From contig NZ_JBHSRF010000034.1 in assembly GCF_042658925.1 (NCBI RefSeq), positions 1 through 64,000 of the forward strand: a stretch of DNA of 64,000 nt. Reading direction: 5' to 3'. The notes under the pieces were generated by a model. It was not told where the DNA came from and ran no database searches. It saw only the letters and a list, made by a program, of their open reading frames with translations. Positions 24,143 to 32,902 of this stretch are shown here, one piece after another. Source of the DNA: Sphaerisporangium aureirubrum (GTDB lineage Bacteria > Actinomycetota > Actinomycetes > Streptosporangiales > Streptosporangiaceae). The position numbers were made by a program, and so were the translations under genes. Every line of letters begins with the position of its first letter. The first letter of the stretch is position 1.

Positions 24143-24185
24143 AACCTACGAACCAAATGGACTTTCGTTCTTCTCGCGGATTGCG
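24143..24185 (-). promoter_or_regulatory. Cluster promoter E: 16-bp element plus -10 box
   Basis: On the minus strand CGCAATCCGCGAGAAG (24185-24170) precedes TAGGTT (24148-24143) by 21 nt, 43 nt before the methyltransferase start. The stretch CGTAG-TTC around the -10 is shared with promoter D. Confidence 0.7.
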
Positions 24186-24207
24186 AATGTCACGCGGGAC
24201 CCGGCGA

Positions 24208-25152
24208 TCACGCCCAGGGCGCTACCGGATACCACGGGATGATCTCGCGGCGGGCGAGCAGCCGGATGTCCCAGTACAAGAACGTGAAGACGCCGACGAC
24301 GATGAATGAGACCGCCACGATGACGGCGGCCCTGCTGGGCTTGGCGGCGATCCAGCGGCCGATCCTGCCACCGGCGATCAGCGCGATGACCACGGCGAGC
24401 ACGGCCATGATCAGGATGTTGCCGATCGACTGCAGCACGAACGCCCCGGCGCCGTACAACGGGTTGCCGCTCTCCGCCGCGTCACGGAACAGCTGGCGGA
24501 ACAGCCCGAACGGACGGCCGATCAGGAAGCCGCCGATCAGGATGCCCATGACCAGCATGCGGGCGCCCGGGAACCGCTGGGAGACGCGCTCCAGCGGGTC
24601 CTTGACCAGGCCGAGCGCGGCGAGGCCGAGCCAGATGAAGACCAGCCCGATCACGCCGAACACCACCATGGACTGGATGCTGCGCGGCGACAGCCCCGCC
24701 GTGGTGGGGGCCGTGTCGAACTGCGGCATGCTGGTACCGACGATTCCGACGATCGCGCCGTACACCGCGGACACCGCGACCATGCCGACGACCAGCCACC
24801 GCAACGGGAGCAGCACCGCCTTCAGGCGGGTGCCGAGGGTGCCCTGCTGCCCCATCAGGGGGGCCACCGCGCCGAAGACCGCGATGTTGCAGGCCGTGAA
24901 GCTACCGGCCAGGCCGGTGGCGAAGGCGAAGGCGAGCCCGGCCAGGATGCCCGCGATGGGCACTTCCTTGGCGTCGTGCCCGAGGACGGTGTTGGCGATG
25001 TTGTCACCGATGGTGGAGTCGACGAACGTCGCCGACCACACCACGGTGAGCAGGAAGCCCGCCAGCACGCTGAGTGCGACGACGAGCCCTCGCCGGGTGG
25101 GGTAAGGGGAACTTTCCGGGGTGCTGCGGGGTGTGGACGCGATCCTCACCAT
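24208..25152 (-). CDS. Unrecognised polytopic membrane protein
   Basis: A 314-residue integral membrane protein with seven or eight predicted helices: about residues 23-45, 64-100 (probably two), 112-137, 152-180, 195-215, 232-262 and 273-298. A conserved-looking stretch GLAGSFTACNIAVFGAV holds its only helix-embedded Cys in the third helix. I do not recognise the family with confidence; it is not like UnbU or the ABC permeases. It starts 28 bp after the oxidoreductase stop with AAAGGGAG before the ATG, so it is the last gene of the enediyne core operon. A transport or membrane redox role is only a guess. Confidence 0.82.
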   Translation of the reverse strand: MVRIASTPRSTPESSPYPTRRGLVVALSVLAGFLLTVVWSATFVDSTIGDNIANTVLGHDAKEVPIAGILAGLAFAFATGLAGSFTACNIAVFGAVAPLMGQQGTLGTRLKAVLLPLRWLVVGMVAVSAVYGAIVGIVGTSMPQFDTAPTTAGLSPRSIQSMVVFGVIGLVFIWLGLAALGLVKDPLERVSQRFPGARMLVMGILIGGFLIGRPFGLFRQLFRDAAESGNPLYGAGAFVLQSIGNILIMAVLAVVIALIAGGRIGRWIAAKPSRAAVIVAVSFIVVGVFTFLYWDIRLLARREIIPWYPVAPWA

Positions 25153-25180
25153 TGCCGTTCTCCCTTTCTTTGCGCCCAGT

Positions 25181-25855
25181 TCATGGGCCGATCTCCTCGA
25201 GGAAGTCGATCTCCTCGAGCAGGAGTCCGCCGGGGGTCTCCAGCCCGCGTCTCACCAGGAGCTGAGGGAGGTACTCGATCCATCTGCTGCTCGAGAGCGG
25301 GCCGGCGTCGACGATGTCGAACCCGACGATCTCCAGAATCAAACCCACCCGCGACTTCGCCAATAGGTCGTCGCCGGCGAACGGAACGGTCACCTTCACG
25401 ACGCCGTCCGCCACGTCGTTAACTCTTTTGGCGGCGACGCAGTTGAGTGCCTTGACCACGTGACTGTCCGGGAGCAGCTGGGCGATCCGCTCGGCTCCGG
25501 ACAGGGTGGCCTGCGCCTCCGACAGCGGTGTGCCGCCGTCGGCGAAGCCGGGGTTGGACACGTCGATGACCGTCTTGCCGGCCAGCAGGTCGCGTATCCG
25601 GGGGGCGATCTCCGCGCACGTCACCTCGATGGGCGTGGCGAACACCACCAGGTCGGAGACCGTCACCACCCACTCCAGCGACCCGGCGACGGCGGCCGGG
25701 ATCTGCCTGGCCAGCTCGGCGGCCGAGCGGCGGGTGCGGCTGGTGAGCAGGACGCGGAAGCCCTCGGCGGCGAACAGCCGGGCCAGCGCCGAGCCCATGC
25801 GCCCGCAGCCGACGATGCCGAAGGTGGGCGGCGCGGAGTCCAGGATGTCGTTCAT
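25181..25855 (-). CDS. F420/NADP(H)-reductase-fold oxidoreductase
   Basis: A 224-residue Rossmann protein of the NADPH-dependent F420 reductase/Fno-like family. Seen: FGIVGCGRMGSALARLFAAEGF (GxGxxG near residues 14-19), LTSRTRR as the likely NADP phosphate-binding turn, VVTVSDLVVFATP, VIDVSNPGFADGG and KALNCVAA. The ATG overlaps the tebC stop (TGATG). True Fno uses the F420 system; relatives in secondary metabolism reduce other substrates. The segment ending in ETPGGLLLEEIDFLEEIGP is longer than in Fno. It may supply reducing power for maturation of the polyketide, which is inference from position. Confidence 0.82.
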   Translation of the reverse strand: MNDILDSAPPTFGIVGCGRMGSALARLFAAEGFRVLLTSRTRRSAAELARQIPAAVAGSLEWVVTVSDLVVFATPIEVTCAEIAPRIRDLLAGKTVIDVSNPGFADGGTPLSEAQATLSGAERIAQLLPDSHVVKALNCVAAKRVNDVADGVVKVTVPFAGDDLLAKSRVGLILEIVGFDIVDAGPLSSSRWIEYLPQLLVRRGLETPGGLLLEEIDFLEEIGP

Positions 25856-26325
25856 CACTTCGTCCTCGCCATGCCGGCGGCCTGCGCCGCACTGCCGCCG
25901 GAGTAGCGTTCCAGCGCCTGTCTCAGCTCGCCGGGCACCTCCACGGGGACCAGCGCCCCGTTCTCGTCGCGCACCATGCAGGCCACGGCCTGCTCGCCCC
26001 TGGCGACCAGCTGCGCGGGACCCCCGCCCACCCGGTAGTAGGCGAAGTCCATGGTCACGTGGTTGTACGACAGCGCCCGCAGCGTCATCCGCACCGACAC
26101 CCGATCCATCGCGTAGAGCTCTCCGAAGTAGTGGCACCCGCAGGACACCGTGACCAGCGCCAGCTCGCCCGTCTTGAGCCGGGCGACCACGCCGGGGGCG
26201 TGCTCGGCCAGAAACGCCTCGCGGCACGCCCCCTGCCAGACCACGTGGTTGGCGAAATAGACGTTGCCGACGAGGTTGGTGTCGGCGAAGGTGACGAGCC
26301 GTTCGTGCGCGAAGTACGGCTTCAC
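25855..26325 (-). CDS. tebC: Enediyne thioesterase (TEBC/E10)
   Basis: A hot-dog-fold thioesterase of 156 residues of the CalE7/DynE7/SgcE10 group, which releases the polyene chain from the enediyne PKS. The start PYFAHERLVTFADTNLVGNVYFANHVVWQGACREAF is the family signature; N17 and R35 keep the spacing of the catalytic Asn and Arg known for CalE7 (from memory), and the Asp of ordinary 4HBT thioesterases is replaced as usual. ALSYNHVTMDFAYYRV and GEQAVACMVRD follow. The GTG start overlaps the PKS stop (GTGA) with GGAGGTGG just before. Confidence 0.93.
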   Translation of the reverse strand: MKPYFAHERLVTFADTNLVGNVYFANHVVWQGACREAFLAEHAPGVVARLKTGELALVTVSCGCHYFGELYAMDRVSVRMTLRALSYNHVTMDFAYYRVGGGPAQLVARGEQAVACMVRDENGALVPVEVPGELRQALERYSGGSAAQAAGMARTK

Positions 26326-29300
26326 CTGGCCACCTCCGCGGGCGAGACGAGCATGGCGACCGCGACCGGCGACGGCTGGCCGTCGACGTCCACCACCGTG
26401 GACACCACGTCGTCGGTCCCGGCGCGCAGCAGGACCCAGCCCTGCTCGTAGGCGCCGCGCACGGTCAGCGGCCCGTGGGCGGTGCGGCCGGTCTTGGACA
26501 GGCATTCCTGCACCGTCCAGAGCCGGGCGAGGACGTGGCCCTCCGGCTCGCCGGTGAGGTGCGCCAGCTCCTGTGCCTGGCCCGGCCACGGGATCAGCGG
26601 GCGTATCCGCTCGACGTCCTCCGGGCCGGGCACAGGTTCCCCATCACAGGCCACAGTGGTACTCGTGGGGCTGGACACGGTGAGCGCCATGCCGTCCAAG
26701 CGGCTGCGGCTCCACGTGACCTCCCCGTCCGGGATCGGCCGTCCGCCGGCGGTGTGGCCGGCGCCGCCGCGTCCCTCGGTGCGCGGCCCGCCGTCGGCGA
26801 CCGCCACCCGCAGGCCGGTGCCGGGCAGCAGGCCCCCGGCGACGCGTTGCAGGTACGGCCCGAGCAGCAGCGGAGGCCACCGGTCGATCCCGTCGATCGG
26901 CCCGACGTCACGCAGCCGCAGGCCGTCCCAGCTGAGCACCGGACGGCCCTCCTGGTCGCGCACGACGACGTCGTAGACGTAGTCGGCGCCGTTGTGCGTG
27001 CGTTCCACGGCGGCCAGCGTCAGGGGCCCGGCCGCGACGCCGTGCACGCTGAACCGCGCGCAGCCGACCGGCAGCAGCCGCCGGTGCGGCACGCAGGCCT
27101 GCAGGACGTGGATGGCGGCATCGTTGCGGAACGGGTCGCCGAGCTCGCCGCCCACCGCCTCGCTCTGGGCCAGCACGGCGGTGCACCCGGTGGCCTCCAG
27201 GTGCTCGTACCGCACCAGCCGCCGGAACAGCGGGCCGTGGAAGAACAGCGAGCCGTACAGCCGCCGCCCGTCGTGCGAGGGCAGGGTGGCGCGGCGCGCG
27301 GGCACGTCCGGCTGGGACGGCGCGGTCGCGGTGAACCTGCAGCTGAAGTGGTCCACGGCGAAGCCGCTCTCGTCGCTGCGCAGCACCACGTCCACGTCGC
27401 CGTCCTCGCGGGCCAGCGCGCAGATCCGCACCACGCGGCTGCCTTTGTCCGGCACCACCACCGGCCGTTCGAAGCGGCCGTCCTCGGCGGTCGTGGCGGG
27501 GGCGCCGGTGAGCAGCGCGCTCGCCTGCGCCATCGCCTCCAGCGCCGCCACGGCGGGCAGCACCAGCAGTCCGTCGATGCGGTGGTCGGCGAGGTAGGCG
27601 TCGGTGCGGGCGCCGAGCACCGCCTCGGTGATCAGCTCCACGCCGGGGGTCCAGGTCAGCACGCGCTCGGTGAAGCGGCGGCCCGCCGACGCGACGGCCG
27701 GGGCCGACAGGTCGGGCAGCCGGCCGGTGGCGAGCACCGACGGCGCGGAGACGCCGGTGGTGAGCAGCCCGGTGAGCAGCCGCACGCCCTTGTCGGCGGG
27801 CAGCGGCACGACGCCGGCGCGGACCAGGCTGTCCAGCACGTCGAGCCGCTGGCCCATCCCGGCGCCCGACCAGGCCGTCCAGTCGACGTTGCAGACGAAG
27901 CAGCCGGGCAGGTCGCGGGCGAGCACGCGGACCAGCTCGCGCATCCGGCCGTTGGCCAGCGCGTAGTGCGCCTCGCCGCGCAGGCCGTACCTGCCGATGA
28001 CGGATCCGTAGGTGATGACGGCCCGCAGGCGGCGGGGTTCGAGGGCGCCCAGCACCGCCCGCAGGCCGTGGTACTTGGGGGCGGCGTGCTCGGCGAACGC
28101 CGCTCCGGACAGGTCGGCGAACCGTCCCGGGGTGTTGACGCCGCTGCTGTGGATCAGCGCGGTGACCGGCCCGAGCTCGCGGGTGATCTCGGCGACGGCG
28201 CGGCGCACCGCCCCGGCGTCGGCGACGTCGGCCGAGGCGTAGTGGTACACCACGCCCGACTCGCGCAGGCGGTCCAGGTTGGCGCGCAGCTCCTCGTCGC
28301 GGCCGGGTGAGCCGCGGCCGATGAGCGCGAGCCTGGCGCCGCCGAGGCCGGTGAGGGCGAGCGCCGTCTCGAACCCGATGCCCTTGCCGCCGCCGGTGAT
28401 CAGCACCACGTCGTCGGCGGTGAGCGGGAACGGCTCGCTCTCCTTCAGCGGGTACGGCCGCTGCGTCTCCACGGCGGTGCGGCCCCTGCGGTCGATCACG
28501 ATCTCGGTGTGCCTGAACGACGTGGTGCGCAGCAGGTGCGCCACCGAGATCGCTGCGGTGGCCGAGGCCGCGCGCACCGAACGCACCGGCAGCGAGGGGT
28601 ACTCCTGGCGGATGGTGCCGAGGAACCCGGACGCGGTGTCGCCCTGGTCGACGACGGCGAGCGGCGAGCCGGACCGCACGGCCTCCCTGGCGCCGCACAC
28701 CAGCTCGTCGATGTCGGCGTCGGCGGGGTCCTCGGGCAGGAACACCACGATGGCCCGGGGCGCGGTCTCGCCGCGCGGCAGCAGCGGCTCGACTGCCCTG
28801 CGCATCGCCCCGGCGCCCCGCACGTCCCAGTCGTACCGGTCGGTGGCGTCCTCGCCCAGCTCGACGGGGGTGAGCACCGGCACGAGCACGCGGTGCCAGT
28901 CGGCGACGCCGGGCGGCACGGGACCCTCCGCCGGGGCCTCCCCCGCGATCGGCAGCGCCTCGATCATGGCGGCCAGCTCGCCCACCCGCGCGTCGCCGAG
29001 CGACAGCGGCGCCGCGGGGACCAGCCGGCCGCACGCGGTCGCCGCCTCGGTGGCGAGCTGGGCGACCCGCAGGGAGTTGAGGTGCAGGTCGCTGAGCAGC
29101 CGGTCGTCCAGCCGGATGTCCTCGGCGGGCAGCTCGACGGTGCGGGCCACCAGCAGCCGCACGGTGGACGCGGCGTCGGACTCGGCACCCGGGGCCGGGG
29201 TGTCCGCGCGGACGGGCACCGGCTCGGCCGCGACCGGCGTCTCGCACGGGTTGGACAGGAACCTGGGCTCCCGCCACAGGTCGAACGACCTGGTCAGGCG

Positions 29301-31964
29301 CTCGGCGAACATCGGCCGCAGGTCGGTGGCGGCGCCCGCCGCGAACAGCGCGGCGCTGGCCTGGCACAGACCCTCGGCGGACTCGGCGCCCATCTCCATG
29401 GCGACCGCGGGCACCGTGGTGACACCCCCCGCCAGCGCGGCCAGGCCCCGTCCGGGCCCGACCTCCACCAGCAGCACGCACTCGTCGGCCAGTGCCTCGA
29501 CGGCCTGGCGGAACAGCACGGGCGCGGTGACCTGCTGGGCGAGCATCCGCCGCAGGTCGCAGGCCGAGGTGAGCGCCCGGCCGCTGATGGTCGAGTGCAC
29601 CCGGCGCTGGGCCGGCGGCACGGGCAGCGCGGCCAGGTAGGTGGCCAGCGGCTCCTCGGCGGCCGTGACCGCGCCGGTGTGGAAGGCGTGGCTGACGGCG
29701 AGCCGGGAGGCGGGCACTCCCTTGGCGGCGGCCCTCTTGAGCAGGTGCTCCAGGTCGGTGACCGGGCCGCCGACCACCAGGGCGGGGCCGTTGTCGGCCG
29801 ACACGACCAGGTCGGTGTGCTCGATCAGCTCGGCGACCGTGTCGTGCGACGCCGCCAGCGACACCATGCCGGTGCCCGGGGTGCCCGACTTGCTCATCAC
29901 CCTGCCGCGGAACGTCACCAGGCCGAGCGCCTCGGTCTCGGTGAAGGTGCCGGCCCAGCACAGCGCGCCGATCTCCCCGAGCGAGTGCCCGACCGCGGCG
30001 TGCGCCTCCACGCCGAGCTCCGACAGCCACCGCAGCCCCGCCATGGAGGCCGAGAAGATCGCCGGCTGGGCCACGGCCGTGTCCAGCGGCCCGACGTCGT
30101 CGGACGGCCCGGCCCTGAAGTAGCTCTCCGCGCCGGGCAGCAGCGTGGCGAGCGCCCCCGCCGACGTGGGGATCGGCGCGCCCTGCCCGGTGAACAGCAG
30201 GCCCACCCGTCCGGGGTCGCCGTAGGAGGCGAAGATGCCGGGGGCGCGCACCATCATGCCGGGCGCCACGCCGGTCAGGGCGTGCAGCAGGCCCATCGCC
30301 TGCCGGGCCCTGCGGACCAGCTGGCCGGGGTTCTGCGCCACGATGGCCAGCCGGTACGGCGCGGGCGCGCCGCCCGCCGCCTCGGTGGCCAGCGCCGACG
30401 CGAGGTCCGCGTGCTCGGCCAGGGACATGGTCATGGCGACCTCGGCCGTGCGGTCCAGCACCCCGGCCAGGTCGGCGACCGACTCGCCGCGGAACGCGAA
30501 CACCTCGTGGCCGAGCGGCCGCCGGGCGGTGCGCCGTTCCACGTGGGAAAGCACGCGGCGGCGGCGCGGCGCCACCGACTCCAGCACCACGTGGGTGTTG
30601 ATGCCGCCGAACCCCATCGCGCTCACCCCGGCACGCAGCGGCGCCTGCGGCCACGGCTCGGCCTCGGTGGCCAGGCGCAGCGGCACGTCGGCGCCCCGCA
30701 GCAGCGGATGCGGGTCGTCGACGCCGGTGACCGGCGGGATGACCTGGCGCTGGAGCGCGAGGGTGGCCTTCAGCAGCCCGGCGATGCCCGCGGCGGCCTT
30801 GGTGTGGCCGATGTTGGCCTTGATGGAGCCGAGCGCGGCGGGCGGCAGGTCCCGGCGTCCGCGCTGGGCCTCGATGAGGCTGGCGATCTCGACCTCGTCG
30901 CCGACCGCGGTGCCGGTGCCGTGGCCCTCGAACATCGCGACCGTCTCGGGCCCGAACCCGGCCCGCTCGTAGGCCCGCGCGAGCGCCAGGAGCTGGCCCT
31001 TCTTCTCCGGGCGGCTGATCCCGCCCTGGCCGTCGGACGACACGCCCCAGCCGCGGATCAGCGCCAGCGGGGCGTGCCCGGCCGACAGCGCGTCGTCGGC
31101 CCGCATCAGCGCCACCATGCCGCAGCCCTCGCCGGGCCAGAAGCCGGTGGGGTCGGCGTCGTAGACGCGCATCGCCGAGGTGGCGAGCGCGCCGGTGCGG
31201 GCGAAGCCGACCAGCTCGAACGGGTCCAGGCTGAGGTCCACGCCGCCGGCCAGCACGAGGTCCAGGTCGCCGTCGCGCAGCGCCGTGCAGGCGGTGACGA
31301 CCGCCAGCAGGGACGAGGAGCAGGCGCCGTCCACGGTGTAGCCGCCGCCGTGCAGGTCGAAGTGGTTGCAGATCCGCCCGGCGATGGTGTTGGCCAGCCC
31401 GCCCGCGAGGCTCTCGTCGGTGGGCTCGGGGAACGGCGCCTTGTACGTCGGCTCCATGCGGTCCAGGAAGCCGGCCACCGCGTCGGCGGTCCAGCCCTCG
31501 GCGGCCAGGGACTCGCCGACGACGCGCCGCACGTACGGCCAGCGCAGCCGCATCAGCGACGCCCTGCTGAACTCGCCGGTCAGCGTGTTGCCGAGCACCA
31601 CCCCGGTGCGCGCCGAGTCCAGGCCGCGCCCGCCGGGGAAGCCCGCCGACGCCAGGGTGTCGGCGGCGACCTCCAGGGCCAGCCAGTGGGTCAGGTCGGT
31701 GGAGCGGAACGCGGCGCCGGGCACCTTGAACCGCGCCCGGTCGAACTCCCAGCCCTCCAGCACGGCGGCGTACCTGGCGTAGGTGCGGTCGGGGTCGGTG
31801 AGGTCGGCGGACACGTAGGCGTCCGGGTCCAGGCGGGTGCGCGGGATGGGGCGGAAGGCCCGCCTGCGGGACAGCACCAGCTCCCAGAGCCGGTCGGAGT
31901 CCGGGGCGTCGGGATACCGGCACCCGATCCCGACGATCGCGTACGCCTCCGAGTTGCCTCTCAT
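26322..31964 (-). CDS. pksE: Enediyne-type iterative polyketide synthase PksE
   Basis: The iterative type I PKS that builds the enediyne or polyene precursor; 1880 residues, the usual size. Domains in order: KS about 1-460 with C215 in DGACSSS, H348 in EGHGTGT and H387 in NIGHTKAA; AT about 585-850 with S661 in GHSLG and H762 in SHAFHTG; ACP about 930-1000 with the phosphopantetheine Ser964 in DLHLNSLRV; KR about 1180-1400 with TGGGKGIG at 1190-1197 and Tyr1334 in the AHYALAN site; DH about 1450-1690 with H1461 in DHRIDGLLVLP and an Asp in FRNDAAIHVLQ near 1614; and a C-terminal phosphopantetheinyl transferase about 1770-1880 with LWTVQECLSKTG. This order is unique to PksE. It overlaps unbU by ATGA and tebC by GTGA. 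Confidence 0.97.
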   Translation of the reverse strand: MRGNSEAYAIVGIGCRYPDAPDSDRLWELVLSRRRAFRPIPRTRLDPDAYVSADLTDPDRTYARYAAVLEGWEFDRARFKVPGAAFRSTDLTHWLALEVAADTLASAGFPGGRGLDSARTGVVLGNTLTGEFSRASLMRLRWPYVRRVVGESLAAEGWTADAVAGFLDRMEPTYKAPFPEPTDESLAGGLANTIAGRICNHFDLHGGGYTVDGACSSSLLAVVTACTALRDGDLDLVLAGGVDLSLDPFELVGFARTGALATSAMRVYDADPTGFWPGEGCGMVALMRADDALSAGHAPLALIRGWGVSSDGQGGISRPEKKGQLLALARAYERAGFGPETVAMFEGHGTGTAVGDEVEIASLIEAQRGRRDLPPAALGSIKANIGHTKAAAGIAGLLKATLALQRQVIPPVTGVDDPHPLLRGADVPLRLATEAEPWPQAPLRAGVSAMGFGGINTHVVLESVAPRRRRVLSHVERRTARRPLGHEVFAFRGESVADLAGVLDRTAEVAMTMSLAEHADLASALATEAAGGAPAPYRLAIVAQNPGQLVRRARQAMGLLHALTGVAPGMMVRAPGIFASYGDPGRVGLLFTGQGAPIPTSAGALATLLPGAESYFRAGPSDDVGPLDTAVAQPAIFSASMAGLRWLSELGVEAHAAVGHSLGEIGALCWAGTFTETEALGLVTFRGRVMSKSGTPGTGMVSLAASHDTVAELIEHTDLVVSADNGPALVVGGPVTDLEHLLKRAAAKGVPASRLAVSHAFHTGAVTAAEEPLATYLAALPVPPAQRRVHSTISGRALTSACDLRRMLAQQVTAPVLFRQAVEALADECVLLVEVGPGRGLAALAGGVTTVPAVAMEMGAESAEGLCQASAALFAAGAATDLRPMFAERLTRSFDLWREPRFLSNPCETPVAAEPVPVRADTPAPGAESDAASTVRLLVARTVELPAEDIRLDDRLLSDLHLNSLRVAQLATEAATACGRLVPAAPLSLGDARVGELAAMIEALPIAGEAPAEGPVPPGVADWHRVLVPVLTPVELGEDATDRYDWDVRGAGAMRRAVEPLLPRGETAPRAIVVFLPEDPADADIDELVCGAREAVRSGSPLAVVDQGDTASGFLGTIRQEYPSLPVRSVRAASATAAISVAHLLRTTSFRHTEIVIDRRGRTAVETQRPYPLKESEPFPLTADDVVLITGGGKGIGFETALALTGLGGARLALIGRGSPGRDEELRANLDRLRESGVVYHYASADVADAGAVRRAVAEITRELGPVTALIHSSGVNTPGRFADLSGAAFAEHAAPKYHGLRAVLGALEPRRLRAVITYGSVIGRYGLRGEAHYALANGRMRELVRVLARDLPGCFVCNVDWTAWSGAGMGQRLDVLDSLVRAGVVPLPADKGVRLLTGLLTTGVSAPSVLATGRLPDLSAPAVASAGRRFTERVLTWTPGVELITEAVLGARTDAYLADHRIDGLLVLPAVAALEAMAQASALLTGAPATTAEDGRFERPVVVPDKGSRVVRICALAREDGDVDVVLRSDESGFAVDHFSCRFTATAPSQPDVPARRATLPSHDGRRLYGSLFFHGPLFRRLVRYEHLEATGCTAVLAQSEAVGGELGDPFRNDAAIHVLQACVPHRRLLPVGCARFSVHGVAAGPLTLAAVERTHNGADYVYDVVVRDQEGRPVLSWDGLRLRDVGPIDGIDRWPPLLLGPYLQRVAGGLLPGTGLRVAVADGGPRTEGRGGAGHTAGGRPIPDGEVTWSRSRLDGMALTVSSPTSTTVACDGEPVPGPEDVERIRPLIPWPGQAQELAHLTGEPEGHVLARLWTVQECLSKTGRTAHGPLTVRGAYEQGWVLLRAGTDDVVSTVVDVDGQPSPVAVAMLVSPAEVAR

Positions 31965-32902
31965 CGTGGCCCTCCGGCCGCGGCCAGCGCCGGTTCCGGG
32001 ACCACGGCCCGCCGCACGGGGCGCGGCTCGGGCCAGGCGACCTCGCGCAGCATCGTGCCGTACGCCAGCAGCACGCCGCGCAGCGCGCACACGATGACCA
32101 GGGCGAAGAACATGCCGAACACCACGTGGAACGCGACCAGGACGCCGTACGTGAGCGCGGTGGCGACGCCGAACGCGACCTGGCGGCCGGGGCGGACCGG
32201 CGTGGTGCCCGGGTCGGTGATCATGTAGTTGGTGAACAGCACGAACGCCACGCCGGTCATGGGGGCCAGCGCGCTCACCGTGGCGGTGCCCTCGATCGCG
32301 GTGCGGATCAGCGCCTGGAGGGCGAAGCCGCCCGCCCAGCCCATGATCAGCGGGACCTTCTTGGTGAGCCCCGCGTTGAGCATCGTGCCGGACGCCAGGA
32401 TGGCCGCCGGGATGATCCAGTCCACCGGGCCGGACACCCACTGGGTGAAGTGGTACGGCGGCGAGATGCTGACCCAGGGGTACACCAGCAGCACGACGGC
32501 GATGCCGAGGTTGGAGGGGTTGAGCACGTGCCGCTTGCTCGCGCCGACCCGGACGCGGATCAGGTACTTGGAGCCGATGGCGACGACCACGGCGAACATC
32601 ACCGGCAGGATCCGCTCGTTGGCGTACAGCAGCATGGCGCAGGCCAGGCCGCCGATGTGCGCCGGGAGCAGGAAGTCGATCATGCCCGTGACCGTGCGGG
32701 GGAACTTCACCGGCCGCCGCCTGGCCCAGGCGTCCACGATCTCCAGCCCGATCTCCATCACGTACGCGGTGAGCACCGCGGCGATGGGGGTCAGGTAGGC
32801 CTGTTCGAAGCCGAGCAACGCGTGTCCCACGATGGTGAACACGGTGATCGACATGGCGAACCGGCGCAGTGCGGTCGTTCTCGGGTCGGGTTTGGGGCTC
32901 AC
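31961..32902 (-). CDS. unbU: Enediyne-conserved membrane protein UnbU (E5)
   Basis: A 313-residue membrane protein with about nine helices, matching UnbU/SgcE5 in size and place. It resembles the NqrB/RnfD redox subunits: HVLNPSNLGIAVVLLV, ASGTMLNAGLTKKVPLIMGW, and NYMITDPGTTPVRPGRQVAFGVATALTYG, where RnfD/NqrB carry a covalently bound flavin on Thr in a similar place. Found in all enediyne loci; function unproven, with export or membrane redox suggested in the literature. Start overlaps the unbV stop and its stop overlaps the pksE start. Confidence 0.92.
   Translation of the reverse strand: MSPKPDPRTTALRRFAMSITVFTIVGHALLGFEQAYLTPIAAVLTAYVMEIGLEIVDAWARRRPVKFPRTVTGMIDFLLPAHIGGLACAMLLYANERILPVMFAVVVAIGSKYLIRVRVGASKRHVLNPSNLGIAVVLLVYPWVSISPPYHFTQWVSGPVDWIIPAAILASGTMLNAGLTKKVPLIMGWAGGFALQALIRTAIEGTATVSALAPMTGVAFVLFTNYMITDPGTTPVRPGRQVAFGVATALTYGVLVAFHVVFGMFFALVIVCALRGVLLAYGTMLREVAWPEPRPVRRAVVPEPALAAAGGPR

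Noticed and set aside
26908..31923. Long second frame on the minus strand inside pksE
   Set aside because: Arg/Gly/Ala-rich frame-shifted reading of pksE with no domain; the correct frame is established by active-site motifs.
28509..32228. Very long open frame (1239 codons) on the plus strand opposite pksE
   Set aside because: It is the antisense shadow of a high-GC gene: composition is rich in Arg, Gly, Gln and His, no domain is recognisable, and pksE on the other strand has all catalytic motifs.
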